Source of the DNA: Spirogloea muscicola
Lineage: Eukaryota > Streptophyta > Zygnematophyceae > Spirogloeales > Spirogloeaceae
DNA: 16,809 nucleotides
Assembly (NCBI GenBank): GCA_009602725.1
Contig: WELB01000009.1
Span: 1 to 16,809 of the forward strand
Reading direction: 5' to 3'
Shown here: one piece after another, positions 1 through 8,230 of the stretch
Position numbering within the stretch: the first letter of the stretch is position 1
Layout: each line of letters begins with the position of its first letter
The notes under the pieces: model-generated
Told to the model about the DNA's origin: nothing
What the model saw: only the letters and a program-made list of their open reading frames with translations
Databases searched by the model: none
Program-made: the position numbers and the translations under genes

Positions 1-54
1 CCGCTCGCGGCCCCGCTCGCCTCCCCGCGCCCGCGCCCGCGCCCGCGCCCCGCC
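1..54 (+). promoter_or_regulatory. GC-rich 5' leader or promoter edge of ACLA
   Basis: This stretch is almost entirely G and C. It contains four perfect CCGCGC units at 25-48, just before the ATG. It is probably 5' UTR or core promoter. No TATA-like element is visible in the 54 nt available, and the transcription start cannot be placed. Confidence 0.4.
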
Positions 55-3000
55 ATGGCGCGCAAGAAGATCCGGGAGTTCGACAGCAAGCGCCTGCTGG
101 CGGCGCACCTGCGCCGCCTCGCCGGCCTCCACCTCTCCATCCACTCCGCCCAGGTCACGGCCGACACCGACTTCGAGCAGCTGGAGAACTCGGAGCCGTG
201 GCTCAACACCACCCGCCTCGTCGTCAAGCCCGACATGCTCTTCGGCAAGCGCGGCAAGAGCGGCCTGGTATGCGCCATGCAGCCCCGGGGGCCCTCTGCG
301 CCCAGGCGACGCCAGGAAGCAGCCAATGCGGGGTCCCCTTGTGCACCTTGTGCAGCGGCGAAGCTGACAGCCCCTGCCGCTGCCATCGCTCAGGTGGCAC
401 TCAATCTGGATCTGGCTGGGGTGGCCGCCTTCGTCAAGGAGCGCCTCGGGAAAGAGGTCGGCCTCCCCTTGCTCTGCAGCAGATCCGAGTCGTGCGCGTG
501 CCTCGGATGAGGTGGCGCCCGTGCCTGCAGCTTCCCAAGCTCCTGTCATCGTCGTCTGTAGGTGGAGATGAATGGCTGCAGGGGGCCAATCACCACTTTC
601 ATTGTCGAGCCATTTGTTCCCCACGAAGACGAGTACTACTTCTCGATTGTCTCCACGCGCCTGGGCAACGAAGTCAGCTTCTCCGAATGTGGCGGGGTGG
701 AGATCGAGGAGAATTGGGATCAGGTAGCTGCGCTGCTGAAGCAATTCTCCCTCTGAGGCCGCAGGCTGAGGAGCTCACGGACTGCTTGTCTAATATGCGC
801 GCCTGCCCAAGCACAAAGGGTGCCGCACCTGCTGTAACAGCCTAGCATGCCTTCATTGGTCCTCTGCCCAGGTCAAGTCCACCTTTGTCCCCACAGAGGT
901 TGGCGTCCTCAGCACCGAGGCACTGGCTCCTTTGGTGGCCACACTTCCTTTGGAGGTAATAGCTTTGCCCTGCTTCCCTGTGTGACCTCCCAAGTCGTGC
1001 TTAAGCATCAATCAGGAGCTCTTTGTCAAGGGGGAGACTGAGTCACAAGAGTCATGGAAATGTATAAGTGATCATAGGGGTGTACAAGTGTTCAGCTGCC
1101 AATCAAACGAACTTACTACAATCACACTGAGGGTACTCTTCTGGCAGTAATTCTGCGTGTATGCCTCTATATGACCTTGTCACTTGCAGTCTTTTAATAA
1201 GAGAAGGTACGAACTCGTACTGTGCCGCAGGTCAGGCCCAAGATTGAGGAATTCCTGAAGGCTGCTTTCCAGGTCTTTACAGGTGACCTGTTAGTCTGTT
1301 GAGGTGTCGATCGCTTGTTGGCACGCGAAATTATCCCTGCTGCTCCTTCATCTTAAGAGCCTACCAAGCAGTCAGACAAGCTGCAGTCAACTGACGGGGT
1401 CTTACAGTGACACTCCTCTCTTCATTCTTGCTCTGCCTTATCCAGAGTTGGACTTCACATTGATGGAGATGAATCCTTTCACACTCGTCAAAGGTGAACC
1501 ATACCCGCTTGACATGCGGGGTGAGTTGGATGACACAGCAGCCTTCAAGCACTTCAATAAGTATGCACCATCCAGGTCCAAAATGCTGGTGTCTTGCAGC
1601 AAGTTGACTTGTGGACATCAAGGAAGCAGGTCTAGGTGATTTGTCTCGTGATGTCAACGGTAGTGTGTTATTGTGATGCTTGGACAAAAGCCTCGATGTC
1701 TGTAGAAGTACTGTTACATCTTTGCTGCATATGCGAGCCCTCTGCAAAATCTAGAGACTGCCACAGCTTATCTGTTGGCATCACTGATTCAAGAAGTGTG
1801 TAGTCCATGCTTGCTGCACGCAGTTGGATGGGGACAGAGTTCCCACAGCCATTCGGGCGCACAATGTCACCTGCTGAAGAAAAGATTCATCACATGGATG
1901 AGAAGGTATGATCAGGATCAGCTCTTTGTTACTGTGTGTTACGATCACTGCCTTCAGTTCTTTGATTGGTAGCTCATGACCAGGCCATGCACGCTTCTCA
2001 AGGTGGTCAGCTTTCAGAACTTTGATTACGCCATGTTGAGCGGAGATACTGGCACTGGCTGGGAAAGAGCTCATGAGCGCCTGATCCTGAGGTGGCCGTG
2101 GCTAGCCAGGACTTACCTGACTTTTGCCTCCTGAAACTAATGTATAGACGGGTGCCTCGCTCAAACTCACCATCCTCAACCCCAAGGGCCGCATCTGGAC
2201 CATGGTTGCTGGTGGAGGTGCCAGTGTAATTTATGCGGACACTGTTGGAGATCTTGGTTACGCCCATGAGCTGGGTAATTACGCTGAATACAGTGGAGCA
2301 CCCAATGAGGAGGAGACTCTCCATTATGCTCGAACTCTCATCGACGTAAGCCTAGTGCAAGCAGAACCTTGCTGCAAAGTCAATGTAGGCTTGCCAGAAT
2401 GCCGTCGGATGACTCCATTTCTAAGGTCCCGTGACATGTTGTTCATGCCTGTGTTGCGTTGTGCCATTTCTCTACTGCGTAGCTTGGCGCAAATGAAGTG
2501 TTTCCTGTGCCATTATCTGTAGCTTTGCACACTGGCACTCCTTCTTACCAGCTGTGGTTTGCGTCTCCGTATGCTGCAGTGTGCAACTTCAAATCCAGAC
2601 GGCCGTGGCAGGGCTCTTTTGATTGGCGGGGGAATTGCCAACTTCACAGATGTTGCTGCCACCTTTGGAGGTATCATGCGCGCTCTTCGTGAGAAGGTTG
2701 GTCACTCCTGCCTTTACTGTGTCTGTGAATGTGTCTTCGTGTGGGGGAGGGTGCGGGCGTGCAGGTTGCGCATGCGAGTGAGCGAGTGTGTGCGTGAGCG
2801 CATGTGCATGAGTGCATGTGTGCCTGAATCTGCGTGTGTGCATGCGCGTGTGCGTGCATACGCCGTGTCCTGTGCGCATGTGTGCATGTGCGCCTGTGCG
2901 CCTGTTCGTGGTGGGTGCGTGTAGGTGTGTGGGCGTGTCTGTGTGTGTCTGTGTGTGTGTATTGGTTGCTGCCTCAAGCTTGTCCCATAGACGAATAACC

Positions 3001-3600
3001 CCCTGGCACCACTGACTGCTGACGAGCTATTGTTCACAATTTCAGCTTGCACTCATCAAACTCATTAACGCCTTTGACAGGAATCACAATTGAAAACCGC
3101 CAAAATGCAGTTGTACGTGCGAAGGGGGGGTCCAAACTACCAAAAAGCTCTTGAGCGTATGAGGGTGCTTGGTGGAGACATCGGGATTCCTATCGAGGTA
3201 TATGCCTTGAGTTGCAAGCCCAGGGCCATGAGTTTCTGATAAGCATGGGATTCTTGATACAAGCAAGCATGCCAGCATCCTTGTAGTTTCAGTGGGGGCT
3301 TATTAAGCCAAACAAGCTCGTCAAGGGCCCAGCACTGCTGCTAAAGCTGAACAACTGCACTTGCCTTTTCTGTTTTAATCTTTTACGCCTCTTCATTCCT
3401 CAGCACAGCAATGGCAACCTTGCAGGAGGACTAGCAGGAAAGTGGTCCTCTTGACAAGGTGTATACATATGGGCCAACTTGAAGCCACGAGTGAATCTCG
3501 GTGTTGTTGTTCGGAATTTTTGTGACAGGTATATGGACCAGAAGCGAGCATGACGGGCATTTGTGCGCAAGCCATCAAGTACGTGGAGGCCACAGCCTAG
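55..3600 (+). CDS. ACLA: ATP-citrate lyase subunit A (ACLA), 11 exons, complete
   Basis: Exons: 55-267, 394-456, 562-723, 872-955, 1231-1282, 1446-1560, 1824-1905, 2148-2345, 2580-2696, 3081-3197, 3529-3600. The spliced product is 424 residues ending at TAG, the usual plant ACLA length. Every junction is GT-AG, and the reading frame is kept across all ten introns. Family knowledge: with ACLB it forms the cytosolic enzyme that turns citrate, CoA and ATP into acetyl-CoA and oxaloacetate, feeding fatty-acid elongation and sterol synthesis. Subunit A matches the N-terminal part of animal ACLY (ATP-grasp and citrate-binding domains); the phosphohistidine lies in ACLB, which is not in this window. 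Seen here: ATP-grasp motif [16 protein letters not shown] (residues 56-71), EMNPF (199-203) and LDMRGELDD (213-221) with likely metal-binding acids, [12 protein letters not shown] (278-289), GGGIANFTD (339-347) and VRRGGPNYQ (375-383). The start ATG sits in a good context (gccATGG), and its N-terminus [13 protein letters not shown] is typical of plant ACLA. Confidence 0.97.
2697..3080 (+). other. ACLA intron 9 (384 nt), longest intron of the gene
   Basis: Donor AAG|gttggt and acceptor tttgacag|GAA join exon 9 (ending LREK) to exon 10 (starting ESQLK), in phase 0. The first two thirds is a TG-rich simple-sequence tract. The last 100 nt returns to ordinary sequence with a pyrimidine-containing 3' end. 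Open frames crossing this intron on either strand (for example 2559-2924 + and 2714-3052 -) come from the repeat and are not genes. Confidence 0.9.
2717..2961. repeat. TG/CG/CA-rich alternating simple-sequence tract
   Basis: About 245 nt dominated by GT, GC and CA dinucleotides. The purest (GT)n part is at roughly 2922-2961, and long purine-pyrimidine alternations lie around 2830-2862. It is an imperfect microsatellite inside an intron. Such alternation can adopt Z-DNA and is prone to length change; both are inferences here. Confidence 0.85.
3198..3528 (+). other. ACLA intron 10 (331 nt) flanked by a 9-nt direct repeat
   Basis: The exon 10/intron junction and the intron/exon 11 junction both read AGGTATATG (3196-3204 and 3527-3535). 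The intron interior shows no coding exon, structured RNA or repeat that I can recognise. The joined codons give PIE|VYGPEA, a conserved ACLA sequence, so the junction is secure. Confidence 0.85.
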
Positions 3601-3656
3601 GGGCAGCATTATTTGGGTTGTTGTCAGTATTTAGGCTGGATTTGGGTTGTTAGTAC

Positions 3657-3661
3657 TGTAA
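3657..3661 (+). terminator. TGTAA poly(A) signal of ACLA
   Basis: TGTAA begins 57 nt after the ACLA stop codon. This pentamer is the usual poly(A) signal in chlorophyte green algae. Cleavage would be expected 10-30 nt downstream. The site is seen directly; its use is inferred. Confidence 0.55.
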
Positions 3662-3883
3662 TTTCCCAGGTACGGTACAGAGTCCAGCTGTTAATCTCAT
3701 CCAGTATTCATTGTCACATACTGGCTGACTCGTCTGTCTATTTGCTCTAGACCCCCGGTTTTAGACCCCTACGAGTCAACACTTGCACTGGCTTGGCCCC
3801 AACACCTGTATTGCAAGCGCACGTGCTCATGTAACTCTGGGAGATCCAAGTTATTAGCCATGGATTGACCGGTAGCAGTCACA

Positions 3884-3927
3884 TTCCACTTGGTAAGGTG
3901 ACGTTCCACTTGGTAAGGTGACGTTCC
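3884..3927. repeat. 20-bp tandem repeat, 2.2 copies
   Basis: The unit ttccacttggtaaggtgacg occurs at 3884-3903 and again without mismatch at 3904-3923, followed by the first four bases of a third copy. Each unit contains a donor-like TTGGTAAGG on the + strand. No inverted ends or longer array surround it. Confidence 0.85.
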
Positions 3928-4533
3928 TGTCATGAGACTTACATGACATGCCATGAAAATGGGTACGCACTTTGGATGTCAATACCAGAAGCAATTGCTA
4001 AGAGGACTGCTATGAATCAGCAGTACACCTTGCCATGCTCATTTTGGAAGAGTGCCTCGTCTAAGACAACATTGCCTAAAAGAATGGCTCCAGGCGCGAA
4101 CAAGTGGGTCAAGATGGATAGCATCTCTTTTGGTCTTGAGAGACCATATCGCTTGTGGCCTTGCAGGCCTTGGCTAGAGCTGCGGCCCACTTTGCTCATC
4201 GCTCAATAACCATCAGCCGCAAGGCAGGGTACTAGCAGGCGGGAAAGAGTCGCCACGCCAAAATCGCGGGGCAGAACCAAGGCGCAGCCCGCCTGATTGA
4301 GCGTAGCGCCATTCGGCTCCTCTTGACCTTGTCGTTTCCTTTTGGGCTGGCTTCTCCCAGCCACCAGTCAATTCGGCCGCGCTTTTCTCGCGTAGCAACT
4401 GCCTGGGCATGCTGGAGCGAGAAAGAGTCGTATACACGAGCGAGTGATCTGGCAATGAAGCCAGGCTCGCCCTGCTGTGAATGCCCGAAGCCCGGAAAGC
4501 GCCAAACCACACAGCTATGCAAATTGGACTCAC

Positions 4534-4650
4534 AAATCGGTGATTCCTAGTCAGCAGCCGTAAGTCAGAGAGGCTTGCAGCCGGAAGAGTGTCATCTCGG
4601 CGAACCTCAGAAGCAGCAGCCAAGCGGTCGAAAGAGTCCATCATGGCCAT
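4534..4650 (-). other. Candidate coding exon, unknown protein (weak)
   Basis: Read on the - strand, this gives 39 residues starting MAMMDSFDRLAAASEVRRDD and ending RLLTRNHRF, directly followed by a strong donor (gtgagtcc). The composition (Asp, Arg, Ala, Leu, few Cys or Trp) looks more like a real protein than most frames nearby. I do not recognise the family and found no convincing partner exon further along that strand. It may be a first exon of a small gene, a pseudogene piece, or chance. Confidence 0.2.
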
Positions 4651-4923
4651 GTTGGTGATGTGGCGAGGGCCCCTACCAGGCGTAAGAGGACAAGATAAAC
4701 GCGCCACATGTGAGCACCAATTTTCTTCATGGCCAATGGGATAGCCAGCCTCCTGGAAGATGCCGAAATGTTATCTGCAAAGAGGTCGTGGGTGCCGCTC
4801 TGCATCTGAAGCAAGTGTGGAGCATTCGTAACTTGGCCATCTGCTCCTTGTCCTTCCTACAACACCTTTTCGACCGAGCCTGCGGCTCTGCATAGTCCAT
4901 ACGCCGACCGAATTCCATCTGTA

Positions 4924-4950
4924 TGCACTTGGCTGGCTTTTACAGGCGCC
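4924..4950. repeat. Diverged intergenic repeat, copy A
   Basis: This 27-nt block, including TGGCTGGCTTTTACAG, matches 22 of 27 positions of the block at 5332-5358. A further similar piece (agcctgcggctctg, near 4877) precedes it at a comparable but not equal distance. It is probably an old local duplication. Confidence 0.4.
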
Positions 4951-4956
4951 TTCTTT

Positions 4957-5145
4957 TTGGCAGCCGCGTTCTTCAACTTTCCTCATCCTCATGCCCAAGC
5001 GCCAGACGAAGAAGCACAGGCTAGGCTCGTAGGTGAATTGGAGGTCGAGCGGCGCAGGACATTGAGGAGAATGCAGGAGATTGATAATATGTCGAGGAGT
5101 TTGAAAAGCTTCACCTCCCTCGCCACACCTGGCCCTACCGACTGA
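4957..5145 (+). other. Candidate coding segment with coiled-coil-like end (weak)
   Basis: An open frame ending at TGA 5143-5145. Its last 45 residues include LVGELEVERRRTLRRMQEID, spaced like an amphipathic helix or coiled coil. Acceptor-like sequences (ttttacag, tttggcag) lie just upstream, so it could be the last exon of a short + strand gene. An unassigned TGTAA at 5558-5562 could serve as its poly(A) signal, 413 nt after the stop. I see no recognisable family and no upstream exon. Confidence 0.2.
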
Positions 5146-5331
5146 GTGCAGACGAGAGAGAGACTCTTCCAGTTTTGCACCGCCGCGCTGGTCGCGCCCT
5201 TGCAGCAGCCTCTGGCTTGCGCAGCGGGGTTGCTCTTCCTCCCCTCAGCTCATCTGACTTCCTACTTCTGACACGGGGGTACTAAGAGCGCCCTGGCTGC
5301 CTAGCCTGTGGCTCCGTCATGAACACTTGTG

Positions 5332-5358
5332 TGCATCTGGCTGGCTTTCACAGCCGCT
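5332..5358. repeat. Diverged intergenic repeat, copy B
   Basis: Partner of the block at 4924-4950 (22 of 27 identical), with TGGCTGGCTTTCACAG at the same place. The preceding cctgtggctccg (5305-5316) occurs again at 5805-5816 inside the last THO2 exon. Confidence 0.4.
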
Positions 5359-5557
5359 CCTTTAATATCAGCAGCCGCTTTCAGTTGCAGCGCCAGCCAG
5401 ACAACGGGGGGGAAGGAAGGGGTTGCTGTCTCAGGGGAGTCGCCCCTTCTGTCGAATCTGGGAAGTCGGCATGCGCCATCCAATGGGCCTATGCATTTGG
5501 TCCGATGCTCATACCATTATTATCAACGTAAAATGTATCACCGGCATTGTTAGCTAA

Positions 5558-5562
5558 TGTAA
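5558..5562 (+). terminator. Orphan TGTAA on the + strand
   Basis: A TGTAA in an AT-rich patch (ctaatgtaaaattatatac). It is too far from the ACLA stop to be its first choice. It may serve a long ACLA transcript, an unrecognised + strand gene, or nothing. Confidence 0.2.
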
Positions 5563-5801
5563 AATTATATACTTGACAGGAAGTCAAGCTTCCGAAGATC
5601 TAAAACGTAGCAGCGTGGCAAATCATCCTGAAAGCAATTCAAGGGGCATTTCGGAAAATATGAGTGAGTCTCGCTCCATTGCTGATTGTTCTTTCACATG
5701 CTTTCAGATTCTCCGAGGAGAAGGGCGGCTGGGCTTGGGATGACGTGGTTTTTAGACAACGAGGATACATAATACGTCCAATACCTTGCGAGCTTGCAAG
5801 G

Positions 5802-8230
5802 TCACCTGTGGCTCCGACCATGACGCCTAGAATCTGCACCTTCCCTGGCATGTCGTCTGGGATCCTCATCCCGACTTCCTCCGACCCCCTTAGCGTCCTC
5901 CCTTCCTTTGAAGGGCAGAGGTAGCTGACCTCTCTCGACTCTACTTACATCCACATGGATTGGTCTTCTGAAACCAGTCCCTAGATTGTCTACTCTGTCC
6001 AGCCCCGCACGTGGCCTCTCATGCTCTTTCTCTCGCTCCTTCTCTTCTCGTTGCACAGGGAGGGGTATAACCCTTGACGATTTTTCTGGGGACGGCGGCA
6101 GAGGACCATAGCTCTTGAGCTCAACGCTTGGTGGAGCATCACTCCAGTTTTCTCTTCTTATTTTCCTCCGCTTTGACTGCAACGCTGCAGCTGCAGCCAC
6201 CTTCTCTGCCTCTCTTACAGAGGCATCCTCTCTCACCTCACGCTCTCTCTTCTCTCTCTCTGCTCGGCCAGTGCTTTGCGCCCTGTCATTGCGGTGAGTG
6301 ATGCGATCTCTCGCATCATCGGGAGCAGCCCTCCTTGGCTTGCTCTGCGCTGGCGTCTCATCCGACGGGCCTGGTCCATCTGATGGCAAGCCCCTCCGCT
6401 CCACAGAAGCCATCTTGGGCCGGTGCTCTGCATCCTCAGCATGCACCCGCCCATCTCGGGGAAGCAGAGGTGGCGGCGGCAGTGTCAGCATTGGAGGTAC
6501 TGGCTGAAGCGGTGGCGGAGGTGGTGGCAGTGGTGGTGGCAATGACGGGGGGGCAGGCAACTTGCTGCTGCCTGTGGTGTCCTCCTTGGCAGTCAGCCTC
6601 TCCTCTGCGCCAACCGCTGCTGCTCCACCCCCCCCTCCCCCTCCCCCTCGGTCTCGGCCAGCTACTTCACCTCTCACGGCTCCTCTGCTCTCCAGTCTCA
6701 CGTGCTTGTCACTCCTCTCCCGCTCCCCATGCCTGTCGCTGCTGGCCTTGCCTCGGTCCTCCTTGGCCAGCCTGTCAGCAGGCCTTGGCGTGCCCCGACT
6801 CGGGCCTGTATCATCTGCTGCCATGCGGGTATCGCCTTTGCCTCTGTCTGGCAGCTTGTCAAAGAGCGTCTCACGTTCTCGCTCTCGTCTCCTGCCTTCA
6901 CCTCTCTCCGACGAAGTGGCCCTCAGCCTCTCGCTCTCAGGCTGCCGCTCAGGGGCCCGGGGTGTTCGTCTGTCCTTGCCGTCGGCACTGTCCGGCCTGC
7001 TGTCTCCGTCCTTCCTCCGCTCGTCTCTGTCTCTGCCCACATCAAGCTCTGGCGCTCTGCTCTCTGCCTTGCCCAGTTCGCCGACTTCCAAGCCCTCCCT
7101 CTTTCGTACCCGTTTAGCATAACGATCACCATCTGGCTCACTCACAGGCCGCTTGCCGGGCCGTTCTCTGCTCTCGTCTTCGTCCCGGCCGTCCGCAAGA
7201 TTGCTCCTCGCTGCAAATGTACCCACAGCTTGGCCACGCGCACCAGCAGCCCTCCCCTGGCTGCTACTGCTGGGCGTCACCTCCCCTGGCTCCAGCCTGT
7301 CCCTCTCTTTCTTCCGATCCCTCACTCGATCCTCGTCCCTGCTGCGGTCCCGGCTGCCTCTGTCCGCTGCCTGCTCCAGGGCCAGGTGAGCCACCTCAAC
7401 ATTGACTGGACTTTTGGGACGTGCAGGCCGGCCCCCAGCTGTGCTACCACCATCAGACGGTACCTCCGTAGGGCTTCTGCTTATGCGGGCCATTGCTCCA
7501 AGAGCCTTGGCAACAAGATCTGTGGATAAGAGGGTACTAACATCAGGAGCATCACCGAGCACCTTTCTTCTTCCAGCTGCTACAAGGCAGCACGTTCACA
7601 TAAGCGGGGACAGACAGTAGCACAGGAGACCATGCAACCAGCAAATCTCAACGGCGTGTAATTGCTCTTACTTGTGCGAGCTCGCTCTTGCTCCAGTTTT
7701 GACGGACTCTCGAGTCGTTGGTCTTCGGTTGCAAGCCGCAAGCCAGGGCCCGAGACCTTCTCCTCTCCACCTTTCGCCGTGTCTTCACGACCAGGCCTTG
7801 AGCTCTCTGATGGTGATGGCTTGCTTTTCTCCTCGCCTGGCAGCTTGCCATTGGCCTCGCCTTTGGTTACAGGCGTGAAAGGCTGTGCGGCAGCAGAAAG
7901 AGGCTTGCTGCCATTTCCTGTCATGCCACTCCTGTCCTCAGCAGCTGCAGGTGTTGAAACCAAGCCATCATCGGCCGCTTGTGGCTGGAGTGGCGCTGGT
8001 GAGGCAAAGACAGAAGGTGGTGTTGATGATAGCTCCAGTGGTGGCTGTGGTGCTGGCGGCGGTGTTGATGCTGGCGCCGGCGTTGGCATCGGCACGGATG
8101 CTGGTGGGGTAGCTAGAGGGACACTGGGTGGTGCTGCCTTCGACACGGGACTCTTCTTGGCCGGCTTCACCGCAGCGTTGGACTTCTTCGCCAGGGGTCC
8201 GCCAAGATCCTCGTCTGAGACCCACGCAGC
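5802..8230 (-). other. THO2: THO2 disordered charged C-terminal tail (exons 28-29)
   Basis: Visible residues 1187-1964, about 778 residues in only two exons (559 and 1778 nt). Exon 28 starts AAWVSDEDLGGPLAKK and becomes Pro/Ala/Ser-rich. Exon 29 is dominated by Arg, Asp, Glu, Lys and Ser dipeptides. It has eight Gly at 1684-1691, a Pro-rich block at 1713-1747 (including PPPLPPPPPPLQPVPP), and a basic KRRKIRREN patch near 1842-1850. THO2 tails in plants and animals are similarly charged and are thought to bind nucleic acid. The residue order is low complexity, so exact splice choice inside the tail is less certain than upstream. Confidence 0.85.

Larger units (their letters stand above)
3662..5801. 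other. Intergenic region between two convergent genes
   Basis: About 2.1 kb from the ACLA poly(A) signal to the THO2 stop codon, where both transcripts end. No open frame here matches a family I know, and none is long. I note a 20-bp tandem repeat, a diverged duplicated block, two weak exon-like candidates on opposite strands, and an orphan TGTAA at 5558. I recognise no tRNA, rRNA or transposase. The THO2 3' UTR must occupy the right end of this interval. Confidence 0.6.

Noticed and set aside
198-845. A 215-residue + strand frame overlapping ACLA exons 1-3
   Set aside because: Out of frame with ACLA, whose exons are fixed by strong homology; the product is low-complexity Arg/Pro/Ser.
2559-3052. 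Cys/Val- and His/Thr-rich frames on both strands
   Set aside because: Products of the TG dinucleotide repeat in ACLA intron 9; only 2580-2696 is coding, as ACLA exon 9.
3943-4209. An 88-residue + strand frame and its - strand counterpart at 4017-4199
   Set aside because: No family resemblance, no convincing splice partners, and both strands are open over the same stretch, as chance would allow.
6335-7529. Long + strand frames (260 and 275 residues) opposite the THO2 last exon
   Set aside because: They are antisense shadows of a GC-rich, low-complexity coding exon. Their Ser/Leu/Cys/Pro-rich products mirror the Arg/Asp/Glu repeats of the true strand, and they have no recognisable domain.
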